Of a stretch of 25,660 bases of DNA, positions 12,444-19,459 are shown in pieces. Where the stretch lies: contig JBJDZG010000029.1 of the NCBI GenBank assembly GCA_051867875.1, positions 1 through 25,660 on the forward strand, written 5' to 3'. Both the position numbers and the translations under genes were made by a program. The notes beneath the pieces were generated by a model. The model had not been told where the DNA came from and did not search any database. It worked only from the letters and a program-made list of their open reading frames with translations. The stretch's first letter is position 1; each line of letters opens with the position of its first letter. Source of the stretch: RGIG4608 sp051867875 (GTDB lineage Bacteria; Bacillota; Clostridia; Oscillospirales; CAG-272).

Positions 12444-14216
12444 ATGAAAAAATTATCATTTTTAGCACTTTTGCTCGTTTGTGCGATGCTTTTCTCGGCG
12501 TGCAATATTCTTGATATATTCCCGCAGGACGGCACGGAAACTACGACGACAACCACTACAACGACAACTACCACTACCACTACGACAACGACTACTACAC
12601 AAAAAGACGACCCCACGACCAACACCGACCCCGACCCCGAATGCACGGAGCATATCGATGAAAATGAGGACGGACTCTGTGATAAGTGCGGCGCGGAAGT
12701 GGAAAAGGAGGCTCCCGTGGAATTAAAGGAAATTAACGTATACCTCGTAGGCGACTCAACGGTGGCTTCGTTTGACGACGACTACTACTATCCCAGATAC
12801 GGCTACGGCACACAGCTCGGCTCTTACCTTTCCGAAAAGGCGACAGTAATTAATCTTGCGCTTTCCGGCAGAAGCTCAAAGAGCTTTATCACCGAGGGCA
12901 ATTACACAACGCTTAAAAACGGACTTAAAGAGGGAGATATTCTCATTATCGGCTTCGGACACAACGACGAAAAGAGCGACGATACTACCCGCTTTACCGA
13001 TGCGTCGAAGCCCTATACCGACCCCGACTCTTTTGGATATTATCTTTACGAATACTATATAAAACTCGCGCAGAGCGTCGGAGCTTATCCCGTACTCTGC
13101 ACGCCCATCGTGCGTGCGGCAACGGACGATGATTACAGCGGCAGTGAGGGACATATCACAGCAAACGGCGACTATCGCAAGGCAATAGCAGACCTTGGCG
13201 AGGCTCGCGGCGTTTCCGTTATTGACCTGACTTCTATTACAAAGGAGAGATACGTTTCTCTCGGCTTTGATGAGGCAATTAAATACCACGCATTTATTGC
13301 GGGCAAGTATGATACCGACGGCGTAACGGTTATTCCCGACAGCCTGACCGCCGACAAGACTCACCTCAATATCTACGGCGCAAAGTACGTCGCGTACAGG
13401 CTTGCGCTTGAAATGGCGAAGCTCGACGGCATCGGCGCTTACGTGCTTGACGGCATAAAAGAGCCCGATATAAGTGAGCTTGTTCCGAATCTCGGCTATA
13501 CGGTGCCCGATTATCAGGCACCCGACCTTGAAGCCTACGTTCCCGTAGACCACTTTACGACGATAAGCGAGGGCTGGTACGGAACGGCGTTCGGCAACAC
13601 AGGCGGAAGCCCCCAGTCAACGAGCAACGGCTATATTGCAAAAGAGGTCAGCGAGGGTGTGTTCCGCGTCGGACAGCATCTTGACTCCGGCTCTAACAAG
13701 GGCAAAATTTCAAGTGCCGACGACGGATTTGCATTCCTTTTCCGTCAGGTCGAAGCAAATAAAAATTTCAAGCTTACCGTTTCGGGCAAGGTAGTATATA
13801 CCGGTAATACAAAGCAGGCGGCACTCGGACTTATGCTCCGCGACGACTGTATTATCGGGCAGAGTGCGACGGGTACGATTAATACGAACTACGTAAGTGC
13901 AGGTATGCTTGCAAACACCGATACCGAGATGTGCTTTAACTTCTACCGCGAGAACACAACGCTGCAAAAGGGAAGTGCAACCGCTCCGCTCTACGCTCTC
14001 GACGACACGTTCACGATGAGCATTGAGAGAATCGGTCAGACCGTAATTGTCAGCGTAATCTACGGCGGACAGACTTACACACAGACGTATTACGACTTCG
14101 ATTTCTTCGCACGCGACACGCAGTATATGTACGTAGGCATGTTCGCAACGAGGGGAACGGTTGTTGAGTTTACAGACGTAGTATTTACAATTTTGGGAGA
14201 ATCCCAAGGAGCATAA
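12444..14216 (+). CDS. Surface lipoprotein with poly-Thr linker and SGNH/GDSL esterase domain
   Basis: A 590-residue exported lipoprotein with lipobox LFSAC (Cys20). Residues 33-52 are 20 consecutive Thr written with mixed codons. A short C67..H70-x-D-x-N-x-D-G..C79-D-x-C82 module follows, of a kind seen in clostridial surface proteins. The SGNH hydrolase starts at ~97 with GDST (103-106), then ALSGRSS, GFGHND and DKTHLN near 290. This is the arrangement of rhamnogalacturonan acetylesterase-like enzymes (CE12 type), which remove acetyl groups from pectin-like glycans. The C-terminal ~220 residues are beta-rich and may bind carbohydrate. AAAGGAG sets the ATG at 12444. Substrate is inferred. 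Confidence 0.87.
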   Translation: MKKLSFLALLLVCAMLFSACNILDIFPQDGTETTTTTTTTTTTTTTTTTTTTQKDDPTTNTDPDPECTEHIDENEDGLCDKCGAEVEKEAPVELKEINVYLVGDSTVASFDDDYYYPRYGYGTQLGSYLSEKATVINLALSGRSSKSFITEGNYTTLKNGLKEGDILIIGFGHNDEKSDDTTRFTDASKPYTDPDSFGYYLYEYYIKLAQSVGAYPVLCTPIVRAATDDDYSGSEGHITANGDYRKAIADLGEARGVSVIDLTSITKERYVSLGFDEAIKYHAFIAGKYDTDGVTVIPDSLTADKTHLNIYGAKYVAYRLALEMAKLDGIGAYVLDGIKEPDISELVPNLGYTVPDYQAPDLEAYVPVDHFTTISEGWYGTAFGNTGGSPQSTSNGYIAKEVSEGVFRVGQHLDSGSNKGKISSADDGFAFLFRQVEANKNFKLTVSGKVVYTGNTKQAALGLMLRDDCIIGQSATGTINTNYVSAGMLANTDTEMCFNFYRENTTLQKGSATAPLYALDDTFTMSIERIGQTVIVSVIYGGQTYTQTYYDFDFFARDTQYMYVGMFATRGTVVEFTDVVFTILGESQGA

Positions 14217-14229
14217 TCATATAAAATCT

Positions 14230-14258
14230 GGGGGGTTCCGTAAGGAACTCCCTTTTTT
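14230..14258 (+). terminator. Terminator of the SGNH lipoprotein gene
   Basis: GGGGGTTCC and GGAACTCCC pair (one G-T wobble) around a GTAA loop, then TTTTTT. Confidence 0.85.
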
Positions 14259-14270
14259 ACCCCGATAACC

Positions 14271-14299
14271 TTGACAAAACGTCGAAAAAGGTGTATATT
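14271..14299 (+). promoter_or_regulatory. Promoter of the YwaF-like gene
   Basis: TTGACA, 17-bp spacer, TATATT, 33 bp before the start codon. Confidence 0.8.
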
Positions 14300-14332
14300 T
14301 GTCTTATCAATTATTAATCGGAGAAACCTGAT

Positions 14333-15052
14333 ATGTTTACAACTAACCACTTTATATGGATTGGCATTTGCGCCGTGTTTATCTCGGTGCTCACGTATTG
14401 CTCGGTCAAATTCAAATTTTCGTTTAAGACCTCGGCACTTATTATGGCGGGAATTTCACTCGCAAGCGAGCTCTCAAAAATTCTCTCGCACATGGAGCCC
14501 GTGGATAAAAACAATCCGAGCATGGGCATGGTCATCGAGGGAAGCGCGCTTCCGTTTCACCTCTGCTCGATACTGATTTTCGCGTATTTTTATCTTCCCT
14601 TTGCAAAAGAGAGTAAATTTAAGGAGTTTATCAAGAGCTTTTCGGTGCCGATAGCGCTTATCGGCGGAACGCTTGCAATTCTTATGGCAACGAGCGGAAC
14701 GAACTTTGCGAAGCCCTACGCATATCAGTGCTTTATTTATCACGCGGGAATCCTCTGGTTCGCACTCTATATGCTTATTACAAAGCAGGTCAAGCTTGGA
14801 TTTGACGCGTACAGAAAAAATATGATAACGCTCTTTGCGCTTGTCTTTATTATGATATGGGTAAACGGCGCGCTTGCGGAATTTGATACGAATTTCTTCT
14901 ACGTCGTAAGACCGCCGGCAAAGGGATTGCCTTTGCTCAACCTCAATCACGGCTGGTACGTCTACCTTGCACACCTTATGTCGCTCGGCTTTATAGGCGT
15001 GTCGCTCGTCCATCTTCCTGCGTTGATTAAGGAAAGAAAAAAGAATAAGTAA
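14333..15052 (+). CDS. YwaF/TMEM164-type integral membrane protein
   Basis: A 239-residue protein with about six to seven hydrophobic segments and a basic tail (KERKKNK). The conserved LPFHLCSI segment (residues ~75-82) and the late NHGWYVYLAHL stretch match the YwaF (TIGR02206) family, which belongs with TMEM164. The eukaryotic relative is an acyltransferase for phospholipids and the shared Cys/His suggest catalysis, but the bacterial role is not established. GGAG precedes the ATG. It is a single-gene unit with its own promoter and terminator. Confidence 0.85.
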   Translation: MFTTNHFIWIGICAVFISVLTYCSVKFKFSFKTSALIMAGISLASELSKILSHMEPVDKNNPSMGMVIEGSALPFHLCSILIFAYFYLPFAKESKFKEFIKSFSVPIALIGGTLAILMATSGTNFAKPYAYQCFIYHAGILWFALYMLITKQVKLGFDAYRKNMITLFALVFIMIWVNGALAEFDTNFFYVVRPPAKGLPLLNLNHGWYVYLAHLMSLGFIGVSLVHLPALIKERKKNK

Positions 15053-15054
15053 AG

Positions 15055-15085
15055 AAAAAGCGAGAGGGAAGTCCTCTCGCTTTTT
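15055..15085 (+). terminator. Terminator of the YwaF-like gene
   Basis: AAAAAGCGAGAGG and CCTCTCGCTTTTT form a 13-bp stem with a 5-nt loop; the T tract is within the 3' arm. Confidence 0.85.
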
Positions 15086-15088
15086 GAC

Positions 15089-15117
15089 TTGACAGTCCTT
15101 ATTTTGTGTGCTAAAAT
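15089..15117 (+). promoter_or_regulatory. Promoter of the HAD hydrolase gene
   Basis: TTGACA, 17-bp spacer, TAAAAT, 30 bp before the start codon. Confidence 0.8.
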
Positions 15118-15147
15118 GAATATAATGAAGTTTGGGGGGTGAGTGCT

Positions 15148-15789
15148 GTGAAAGCCTGCATATTTGATATGGACGGGACGCTCGTAGATTCGCTGACATA
15201 TTGGGGGTACGGAATTTACGAGGCAATTAAGAGCTTCGGCGATTATGAAAACATCGAGGGCACTATTATGAGTGTTTTGAATGACCCTGTGAAGCTCAGA
15301 TGCCCGTACTTCGTTGATGCTCTCGGAATGGATACGACACCCGAGGAGCTTTGGGACAGAATCGAGGAGATAATGGAGAAGCATTATCGCAACGACGTAA
15401 AGCTGATTGACGGTGTTTACGAATATCTGTGCGACTGCAAGGCGAAGAATATCCCCATGGCAGTCGTCAGCGCGACGGAGAAAAAGCTCGTCGGCGCCTG
15501 CCTTGAAGCGATGGGTATTTCGGATATGTTTGAGTTTTATCTGAGCTGCGAGCAGTACGGAGTGGGAAAAGAGGATCCCGCAATCTTCCTTGACGCAGCG
15601 AAAAAACTCGGCTTTGAGCCGCACGACGTCTGCCTTTTTGACGATTCGCTCGTGTCCTTGCAGACCGCACACTCCTGCGGATTTATCACGGTCGGCGTCG
15701 CAGAGCGATATAACAGCAAGAACTGGGAAAAGGTTCTTGCCCTTGCCGACGGTTATATTACCGACTGGAGAGAGGGAATTAAAAAGTGA
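15148..15789 (+). CDS. HAD-superfamily phosphatase (beta-phosphoglucomutase/Gph-like)
   Basis: A 213-residue protein with GTG start at 15148 (MKACIFDMDGTLVDS), chosen because GGGGGG lies 8 nt upstream; an earlier GTG at 15139 abuts that site. Motif I is DMDGT with the nucleophilic Asp, motif II is VVSATEK, motif III Lys is in GVGKEDPAIF, and motif IV is FDDSLVSLQTA. An alpha-helical cap lies between motifs I and II. It belongs to the HAD subfamily IA of cytosolic phosphatases acting on small sugar or nucleotide phosphates. The substrate cannot be read from the sequence. Confidence 0.92.
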   Translation: MKACIFDMDGTLVDSLTYWGYGIYEAIKSFGDYENIEGTIMSVLNDPVKLRCPYFVDALGMDTTPEELWDRIEEIMEKHYRNDVKLIDGVYEYLCDCKAKNIPMAVVSATEKKLVGACLEAMGISDMFEFYLSCEQYGVGKEDPAIFLDAAKKLGFEPHDVCLFDDSLVSLQTAHSCGFITVGVAERYNSKNWEKVLALADGYITDWREGIKK

Positions 15790-16014
15790 AATCCGCTTTG
15801 CAAGATTAAGTTTTCACGCGCGGACGAAGTCCGCACACATCATTTTGCAGAGCGCGAATGGGTTCTCTGCCGAGGCGGTGAGCAATAAGCAAGACTTACC
15901 GTACGGGAATCGAATCGCCGTTTGCCCGCCGTGCGTGCAAACGCCACGAGATTTGCTGACGCAAACTCGCCCATAATCGCGCAGAGCGCGAATGGGTTCT
16001 CTGCCGAAGGGGAG
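15790..16014. repeat. Non-coding stretch with a duplicated 27-bp palindromic unit
   Basis: A 27-bp unit with arms GCAGAG and CTCTGC around CGCGAATGGGTT, continuing CGA, occurs at about 15847-15873 and again at about 15982-16008. GCGGACGAAGTCCGC nearby forms another hairpin. Between the copies, CGGGAATCGAA also occurs in the neighbouring tRNA-Arg T arm. No gene is apparent. Confidence 0.6.
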
Positions 16015-16058
16015 CCATAAAAAAGCAGGATACCACAAGGTATCCTGCTTTTTTATGG
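16015..16058 (-). terminator. Terminator of tRNA-Arg
   Basis: A perfect 20-bp inverted repeat (CCATAAAAAAGCAGGATACC and its complement, loop ACAA). It starts at the tRNA's own CCA end and has A and T runs, so it could stop transcription in both directions. Confidence 0.85.
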
Positions 16059-16130
16059 CACTCCCAACGGGAATCGAACCCATAACTAACCCTTAGGAGG
16101 GGCTTATTATATCCATTTAACTATGGGAGC
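16056..16130 (-). tRNA. tRNA-Arg (anticodon CCT)
   Basis: The reverse strand folds as a 75-nt tRNA: acceptor GCTCCCA/TGGGAGT, anticodon arm AGCCC-CTCCTAA-GGGTT (anticodon CCT, reads AGG), T arm with GGGTTCGATTCCC, discriminator G and encoded CCA. Confidence 0.95.
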
Positions 16131-16141
16131 GTGCAAAATAT

Positions 16142-16170
16142 ATATTATCACATTATACGCAAAAAATCAA
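16142..16170 (-). promoter_or_regulatory. Likely promoter of tRNA-Arg
   Basis: The reverse strand has TTGATT, 17-bp spacer, TAATAT, 11 nt before the tRNA. A TATAAT within the spacer region is an alternative -10, but without a good -35. Confidence 0.5.
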
Positions 16171-16201
16171 GTGGAAAATGCCAAAATAAAATAAAAAACT
16201 A

Positions 16202-16231
16202 TTGACAAAGGGATATATAATATGATACAAT
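16202..16231 (+). promoter_or_regulatory. Promoter of the rplU operon
   Basis: TTGACA, 18-bp spacer, TACAAT, followed by a structured leader of about 110 nt. Confidence 0.8.
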
Positions 16232-16250
16232 AATATGCCGCATAATGTCA

Positions 16251-16310
16251 GGACGTAAAGAGCGGACGGTTTTGAGTGCATCCGGGCACTCGGACGAGCC
16301 GCCCCTGCCT
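16251..16310 (+). ncRNA. L21-type ribosomal protein leader (autoregulatory RNA)
   Basis: The rplU 5' untranslated region folds into GAGTGC-ATCCGG-GCACTC (16274-16291) inside a pairing of GCGG (16262-16265) with CCGC (16299-16302), with GGACG/GGACGA internal sequences. Position and GGACGA-type loops match my recollection of the Firmicutes L21 leader (Rfam L21_leader), believed to let L21 repress its own operon. A covariance-model search would settle it. Confidence 0.65.
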
Positions 16311-16346
16311 TAGCGAGTCTTATATGAAAGAGAGGTGCTACTTCCA

Positions 16347-16658
16347 ATGTTCGCAATTATTCAGACAGGTGGAAAGCAGTACAAGGTTAGCGAGGGCGAA
16401 ATCATTTTCGTTGAGAAGCTCGATGTTAACGAAGGAGAAACAGTCGTTTTTGACTGTGTAAAAGCTTTGTCCGACGGCGAATCCTTCAAGGTTGGTACTC
16501 CCACGGTTGAAGGTGCAAAGGTTACTGCTAACGTTCTTAAGAACGGTAAGGGCAAAAAGATTTATGTTCTCAAGTACAAGTCCAAGAAGAACGAAAAGAA
16601 GAAGATCGGCCACAGACAGCCTTACACTAAGGTACAGATCACAGCTATCCAAGGCTAA
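16347..16658 (+). CDS. rplU: 50S ribosomal protein L21
   Basis: A 103-residue protein, standard length, starting MFAIIQTGGKQYKVSEGE and ending GHRQPYTKVQITAIQG, both family signatures. It binds 23S rRNA in the large subunit. The ATG at 16347 follows GAGAGGTG; an in-frame ATG at 16335 lacks a site. First gene of rplU-prp-rpmA, the conserved Firmicutes order, with the protease gene between the two ribosomal protein genes. Confidence 0.98.
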   Translation: MFAIIQTGGKQYKVSEGEIIFVEKLDVNEGETVVFDCVKALSDGESFKVGTPTVEGAKVTANVLKNGKGKKIYVLKYKSKKNEKKKIGHRQPYTKVQITAIQG

Positions 16659-16678
16659 TTTTCAAGCAAGGTCATAAT

Positions 16679-17053
16679 ATGACAAAAGTAGTTTTTTTCA
16701 GAAGTGACGGTATCTTTTACGGATTCCGCGAGACGGGGCACACCGGCTACGGTGATGAGGGTTACGATATTCTCTGTGCCGCACTTTCGTCAATGTCGAT
16801 GCTTATAATCAACTCTGTGAACGTCGTGTTCGCAGGTGAGCTCGACTACACCGTTGACGAGGGCGCTACGGAGATTATGGTGCAGTCAAAGTCCGCTCTT
16901 CCTGAGTTTGAGGAGGACGAGAGAAAGAGATACGCTATCTCGGGTCTTTTTATGTCCTACTATATTCAGCTTCAGGACCTCGTTGAAGAGTATTACGAAT
17001 ACCTTCAGGTCGAAGTTATCGACCGCGAATACGAAAAGCCGTCAGAAGTTTAA
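16679..17053 (+). CDS. prp: Ribosomal-processing cysteine protease Prp
   Basis: A 124-residue YsxB-family protein. The catalytic His is H21 in ETGHTGYGDEGYD, and the catalytic Cys is C33 in YDILCAALS, the family's G-H and D-I-x-C-A-A-x-S motifs. Prp removes the N-terminal extension of L27 so that the 50S subunit becomes functional. Its position 20 bp after rplU and 42 bp before rpmA, together with the extended L27 encoded next, supports the assignment. The Glu/Tyr-rich C-terminal tail (EEYYEYLQVEVIDREYEKPS) is slightly longer than in well-studied members. Confidence 0.95.
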   Translation: MTKVVFFRSDGIFYGFRETGHTGYGDEGYDILCAALSSMSMLIINSVNVVFAGELDYTVDEGATEIMVQSKSALPEFEEDERKRYAISGLFMSYYIQLQDLVEEYYEYLQVEVIDREYEKPSEV

Positions 17054-17095
17054 GACCATACGGTCTACAAAAATTTAATGTACGGAGGAATACAA

Positions 17096-17374
17096 ATGTT
17101 AAAGCTTAGTTTGCAGTTCTTTGCTCATAAAAAGGGTGTCGGTTCTACAAAGAACGGCCGCGACAGCGAATCCAAGCGCCTTGGCGTTAAGAAGAGCGAC
17201 GGTCAGCACGTAGTTGCCGGCAACATTATCGTAAGACAGAGAGGTACGTCCATTCACCCCGGTAACAATGTTGGTATCGGTTCCGATGACACACTCTTTG
17301 CTTTGATTGACGGTAAGGTTAAGTTTGAGCACAAGACAAAGTCTAAGAAACAGGTCAGCGTATACGCTGAATAA
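17096..17374 (+). CDS. rpmA: 50S ribosomal protein L27 with cleavable N-terminal extension
   Basis: A 92-residue protein starting MLKLSLQFFAHKKGVGSTKN. The MLKLSLQFF leader before A10-HKKG is the Firmicutes extension cut by Prp after F9. The new N-terminus reaches the peptidyl transferase centre. The core RQRGTSIHPGNNVGIGSDDT is the L27 signature. The ATG at 17096 follows GGAGG; an upstream ATG at 17078 overlaps that site. Last gene of the operon, followed by a strong terminator. Confidence 0.98.
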   Translation: MLKLSLQFFAHKKGVGSTKNGRDSESKRLGVKKSDGQHVVAGNIIVRQRGTSIHPGNNVGIGSDDTLFALIDGKVKFEHKTKSKKQVSVYAE

Positions 17375-17381
17375 TATGTTT

Positions 17382-17417
17382 CAAAAAACAGAAGGCTCCA
17401 AAGAGCCTTCTGTTTTT
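17382..17417 (+). terminator. Terminator of the rplU operon
   Basis: A 16-bp stem (AAAAAACAGAAGGCTC and its complement) with a 4-nt CAAA loop and a T run. Confidence 0.92.
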
Positions 17418-17418
17418 T

Positions 17419-17447
17419 ATTGACAAATTGACGTATTTATTATATAA
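17419..17447 (+). promoter_or_regulatory. Consensus promoter of the rRNA methyltransferase gene
   Basis: TTGACA, 17-bp spacer, TATAAT, starting within two bases of the preceding terminator. Confidence 0.9.
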
Positions 17448-17480
17448 TGAACTGAAAATATATAAAAAGGAAGTATAAAA

Positions 17481-18659
17481 ATGAAACTTACGCTTGTTGC
17501 AACCTGCCTTTTCGGGCTTGAAAAGATGCTCGGAGAAGAAATCGATGCTATCGGTTGCAAGAGAATTGAAACGATAGACGGCAGAGTAACCTTTGAGGGG
17601 GATATCTCCGACGTTGCGAAAGCAAATATAAATCTGCGCCTTGCCGAGAGAGTTTTTATAAAGCTCGGCGAGTTCTCTGCGTATTCTTTTGACGACCTTT
17701 TTGAAGGCACGAAGGCACTCCCGTGGGAGAATTTCATCTCGAAATACGACGAGTTCCCCGTCAAGGGACACGCGATTAAGAGTAAGCTCTATTCCGTGCC
17801 CGACTGCCAGAGCATCGTTAAGCGCGCGGTTGTGGCAAGGCTCTCCGAAAAATACGGCGTAAGTTGGTTTACCGAAAACAGCGGAATAAAATATCAGATA
17901 GAGTTCTTTATTTTGAAGGACCGCGCCTCGCTAATGATAGACACGAGCGGTGTGGCTCTCCATAAGCGCGGATACCGTCCCGCTTCGGTGGCGGCACCTC
18001 TGCGTGAAACGCTCGCGGCGGCTTTGGCACTCACTTCAAGACCGAGGAAAGACGTTCTTATCTGGGACCCCTTCTGCGGTTCAGGCACTATCGCCATTGA
18101 ATCGGCGATGATACTTGCAAATAAAGCGCCGGGGGTAAACAGGGAGTTCATTTCCGAAAAATTCCCGCTCGTTACTCCGAAAACGTGGGAAGCGGAGAGG
18201 GAACTCGCGCGCTCCAAGGAATCAACCGACGTCGATTTTGAAGTGTTTGCCTCGGATATTGACGAGGACGCAACGGATATCGCGTACGAAAACGCTCTGC
18301 GCGCGGGCGTTACGGACTATCTCAATATTTTCACCGCCGACGCGCGGAAAATCGAAAAGCCCGACAGACGCGGTACGATAATCTGCAATCCTCCCTACGG
18401 CGAGCGCTTGATGACTCCCGCCGAGGCGGAAAGACTCTACCGCGATATGGGCGCGAATTTTGAGAAATTCTATCCGTGGCAGATATATATTCTCACCTCG
18501 ATGGATACGTTTGAGCGCCACTACGGACGCCGCGCGGACAAGGTCCGCAAGCTCTATAACGGAATGATTCCGTGCAATCTCTATCAGTATTATAAACCGA
18601 GGGACGCAGTAAAAACCGACGTGCCGAGAAATGCGGACAAAAGGAATAAAAAGAGATAA
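17481..18659 (+). CDS. THUMP-domain 23S rRNA methyltransferase (YpsC/RlmL type)
   Basis: A 392-residue protein. Residues ~1-160 hold a ferredoxin-like plus THUMP RNA-binding region (ATCLFGLEKMLGEEIDAIG; IKYQIEFFILKDRASLMIDT). Residues ~160-370 form a Rossmann methyltransferase with the family entry GYRPASVAAPLRETLAAALA, the SAM site DPFCGSGTIAIESA and the catalytic NPPYGER motif typical of guanine-N2 methylation. The family (B. subtilis YpsC, E. coli RlmL N-terminal half) modifies 23S rRNA. Lys/Arg-rich tail (NADKRNKKR). AAAGGAAG precedes the ATG. Confidence 0.93.
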   Translation: MKLTLVATCLFGLEKMLGEEIDAIGCKRIETIDGRVTFEGDISDVAKANINLRLAERVFIKLGEFSAYSFDDLFEGTKALPWENFISKYDEFPVKGHAIKSKLYSVPDCQSIVKRAVVARLSEKYGVSWFTENSGIKYQIEFFILKDRASLMIDTSGVALHKRGYRPASVAAPLRETLAAALALTSRPRKDVLIWDPFCGSGTIAIESAMILANKAPGVNREFISEKFPLVTPKTWEAERELARSKESTDVDFEVFASDIDEDATDIAYENALRAGVTDYLNIFTADARKIEKPDRRGTIICNPPYGERLMTPAEAERLYRDMGANFEKFYPWQIYILTSMDTFERHYGRRADKVRKLYNGMIPCNLYQYYKPRDAVKTDVPRNADKRNKKR

Positions 18660-18730
18660 AAAAGAAATAAACAGAAATAAATTCGCTTTTTATTGCGTTA
18701 GCACAGACCAAATCGGGCGCGGTGCGAACA

Positions 18731-18769
18731 CCTCAACCGTAGGGGGCGACGTCCTCGACGGTCCGCCCC
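18731..18769 (+). repeat. Palindromic repeat module, GGGGCG type
   Basis: CCTCAACCGTAGGGGGCGAC and a following CGCCCC arm. It shares its left flank (GTGCGAACACCTCAACCG) with the module at 19311. Confidence 0.7.
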
Positions 18770-18793
18770 GCATTCGCGCAGGCTCACGCTCAT

Positions 18794-18825
18794 CAACCGT
18801 AGGGACCGGCGTCCCCGGCGGTCCG
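18794..18825 (+). repeat. Palindromic repeat module, GGACCG type
   Basis: CAACCGTAGGGACCGG, then a CGGTCC arm. The same type occurs inverted at 25630-25654. Confidence 0.7.
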
Positions 18826-18921
18826 TTTTGAAACGCAAACAAAACAATTACCGCAAAAATCAATTGGCTGTTTGATATGTTTCTACGCAATTTTTTCTTG
18901 CCTCAAAAATTCTATGCTTTT

Positions 18922-18950
18922 CGGGGCGTCGAGGACGTCGACCCCTACGG
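18922..18950 (-). repeat. Palindromic repeat module, GGGGCG type, inverted
   Basis: GGGGCGTCGAGGACGTCGAC followed by CCCTACGG, the reverse orientation of the module at 18731. Confidence 0.7.
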
Positions 18951-19010
18951 ATTATGTCATAAAATCAATGTAGGGCAAAACAACAAAATGGGTGCGGACT
19001 CATCATACGC

Positions 19011-19378
19011 CAACAGCCGTGAGGACAGCAAAACTCGTTAGCCACTTTTTCTCTGCTGAAAAAGGCACATTGATGGGCACACAATACAGCTAATAAATAA
19101 AGACAATTTGCCCATCTCAAAGCAACTCACCGCGCGGTTTTGTAACCGCGTTTTGCAAGCAAAAACGGTGATTTGCACATTCTTCGGCAAAAGAGAAACG
19201 CCGAGCGAGAGTTTCGCTCTCTGCGGAGAGCGAGGCGGGGCTACGAGCCCCACCGCCCGCGCCCGCTTTTGAAAAAGCGGGGCAAAACGCCCGCTTGGGT
19301 GCAGTGCGAACACCTCAACCGTAGGGCGGGGGCTTGCTCCCGCCGTTACAAAATGGAGCAAAACGCCCGCTTGGGCAA
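19011..19378 (+). repeat. Composite interspersed repeat, copy 1
   Basis: Begins CAACAGCCGTGA, contains CTTTTTCTCTGC, then a conserved core from 19193 with CGCCGAGCGAGAGTTTCGCT, the hairpins CGCTCTCTGCGGAGAGCG and GGGGCTACGAGCCCC, and ends GCAAAACGCCCGCTTGGGCA. The reverse complement of 25152-25412 matches along its length, except that this copy has about 110 bp extra near 19065-19185. Confidence 0.8.
19311..19346 (+). repeat. Palindromic repeat module, GGCGGG type
   Basis: CACCTCAACCGTAGGGCGGG followed by GGCTTGCTCCCGCC. It is part of the composite repeat and also occurs alone near 25567. Confidence 0.75.
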
Positions 19379-19459
19379 GTGCAAACACAGCGAATAGCCG
19401 TTCAAACCGGCGGGTGCAAAAAGCATCCGTATTTTTATGTTCGCACCGAAAAAAGCCAA

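Larger units (their letters stand above)
18660..19459. other. 800-bp non-coding, repeat-rich region
   Basis: No credible gene. Open frames here follow the palindromic repeats and lack ribosome binding sites. The stretch holds four short palindromic modules and one copy of the composite repeat shared with 25.15-25.41 kb. Confidence 0.7.

Noticed and set aside
12224..12646. Open frame on the minus strand encoding a long valine run
   Set aside because: It is the antisense of the poly-Thr tract of the SGNH lipoprotein and has no ribosome binding site of its own.
15895..15990. Degenerate second tRNA gene
   Set aside because: Only a short T-arm-like match (CGGGAATCGAA) is present; no acceptor or anticodon arm could be folded.
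18731..19346. Possible CRISPR array from repeated palindromes
   Set aside because: The units differ in type and orientation, spacing is irregular, and no cas genes are present.
18631..19397. Several open frames of 60-116 codons in the repeat-rich region
   Set aside because: They are made by GC-rich palindromic repeats, have biased Arg/Pro composition and no ribosome binding sites.
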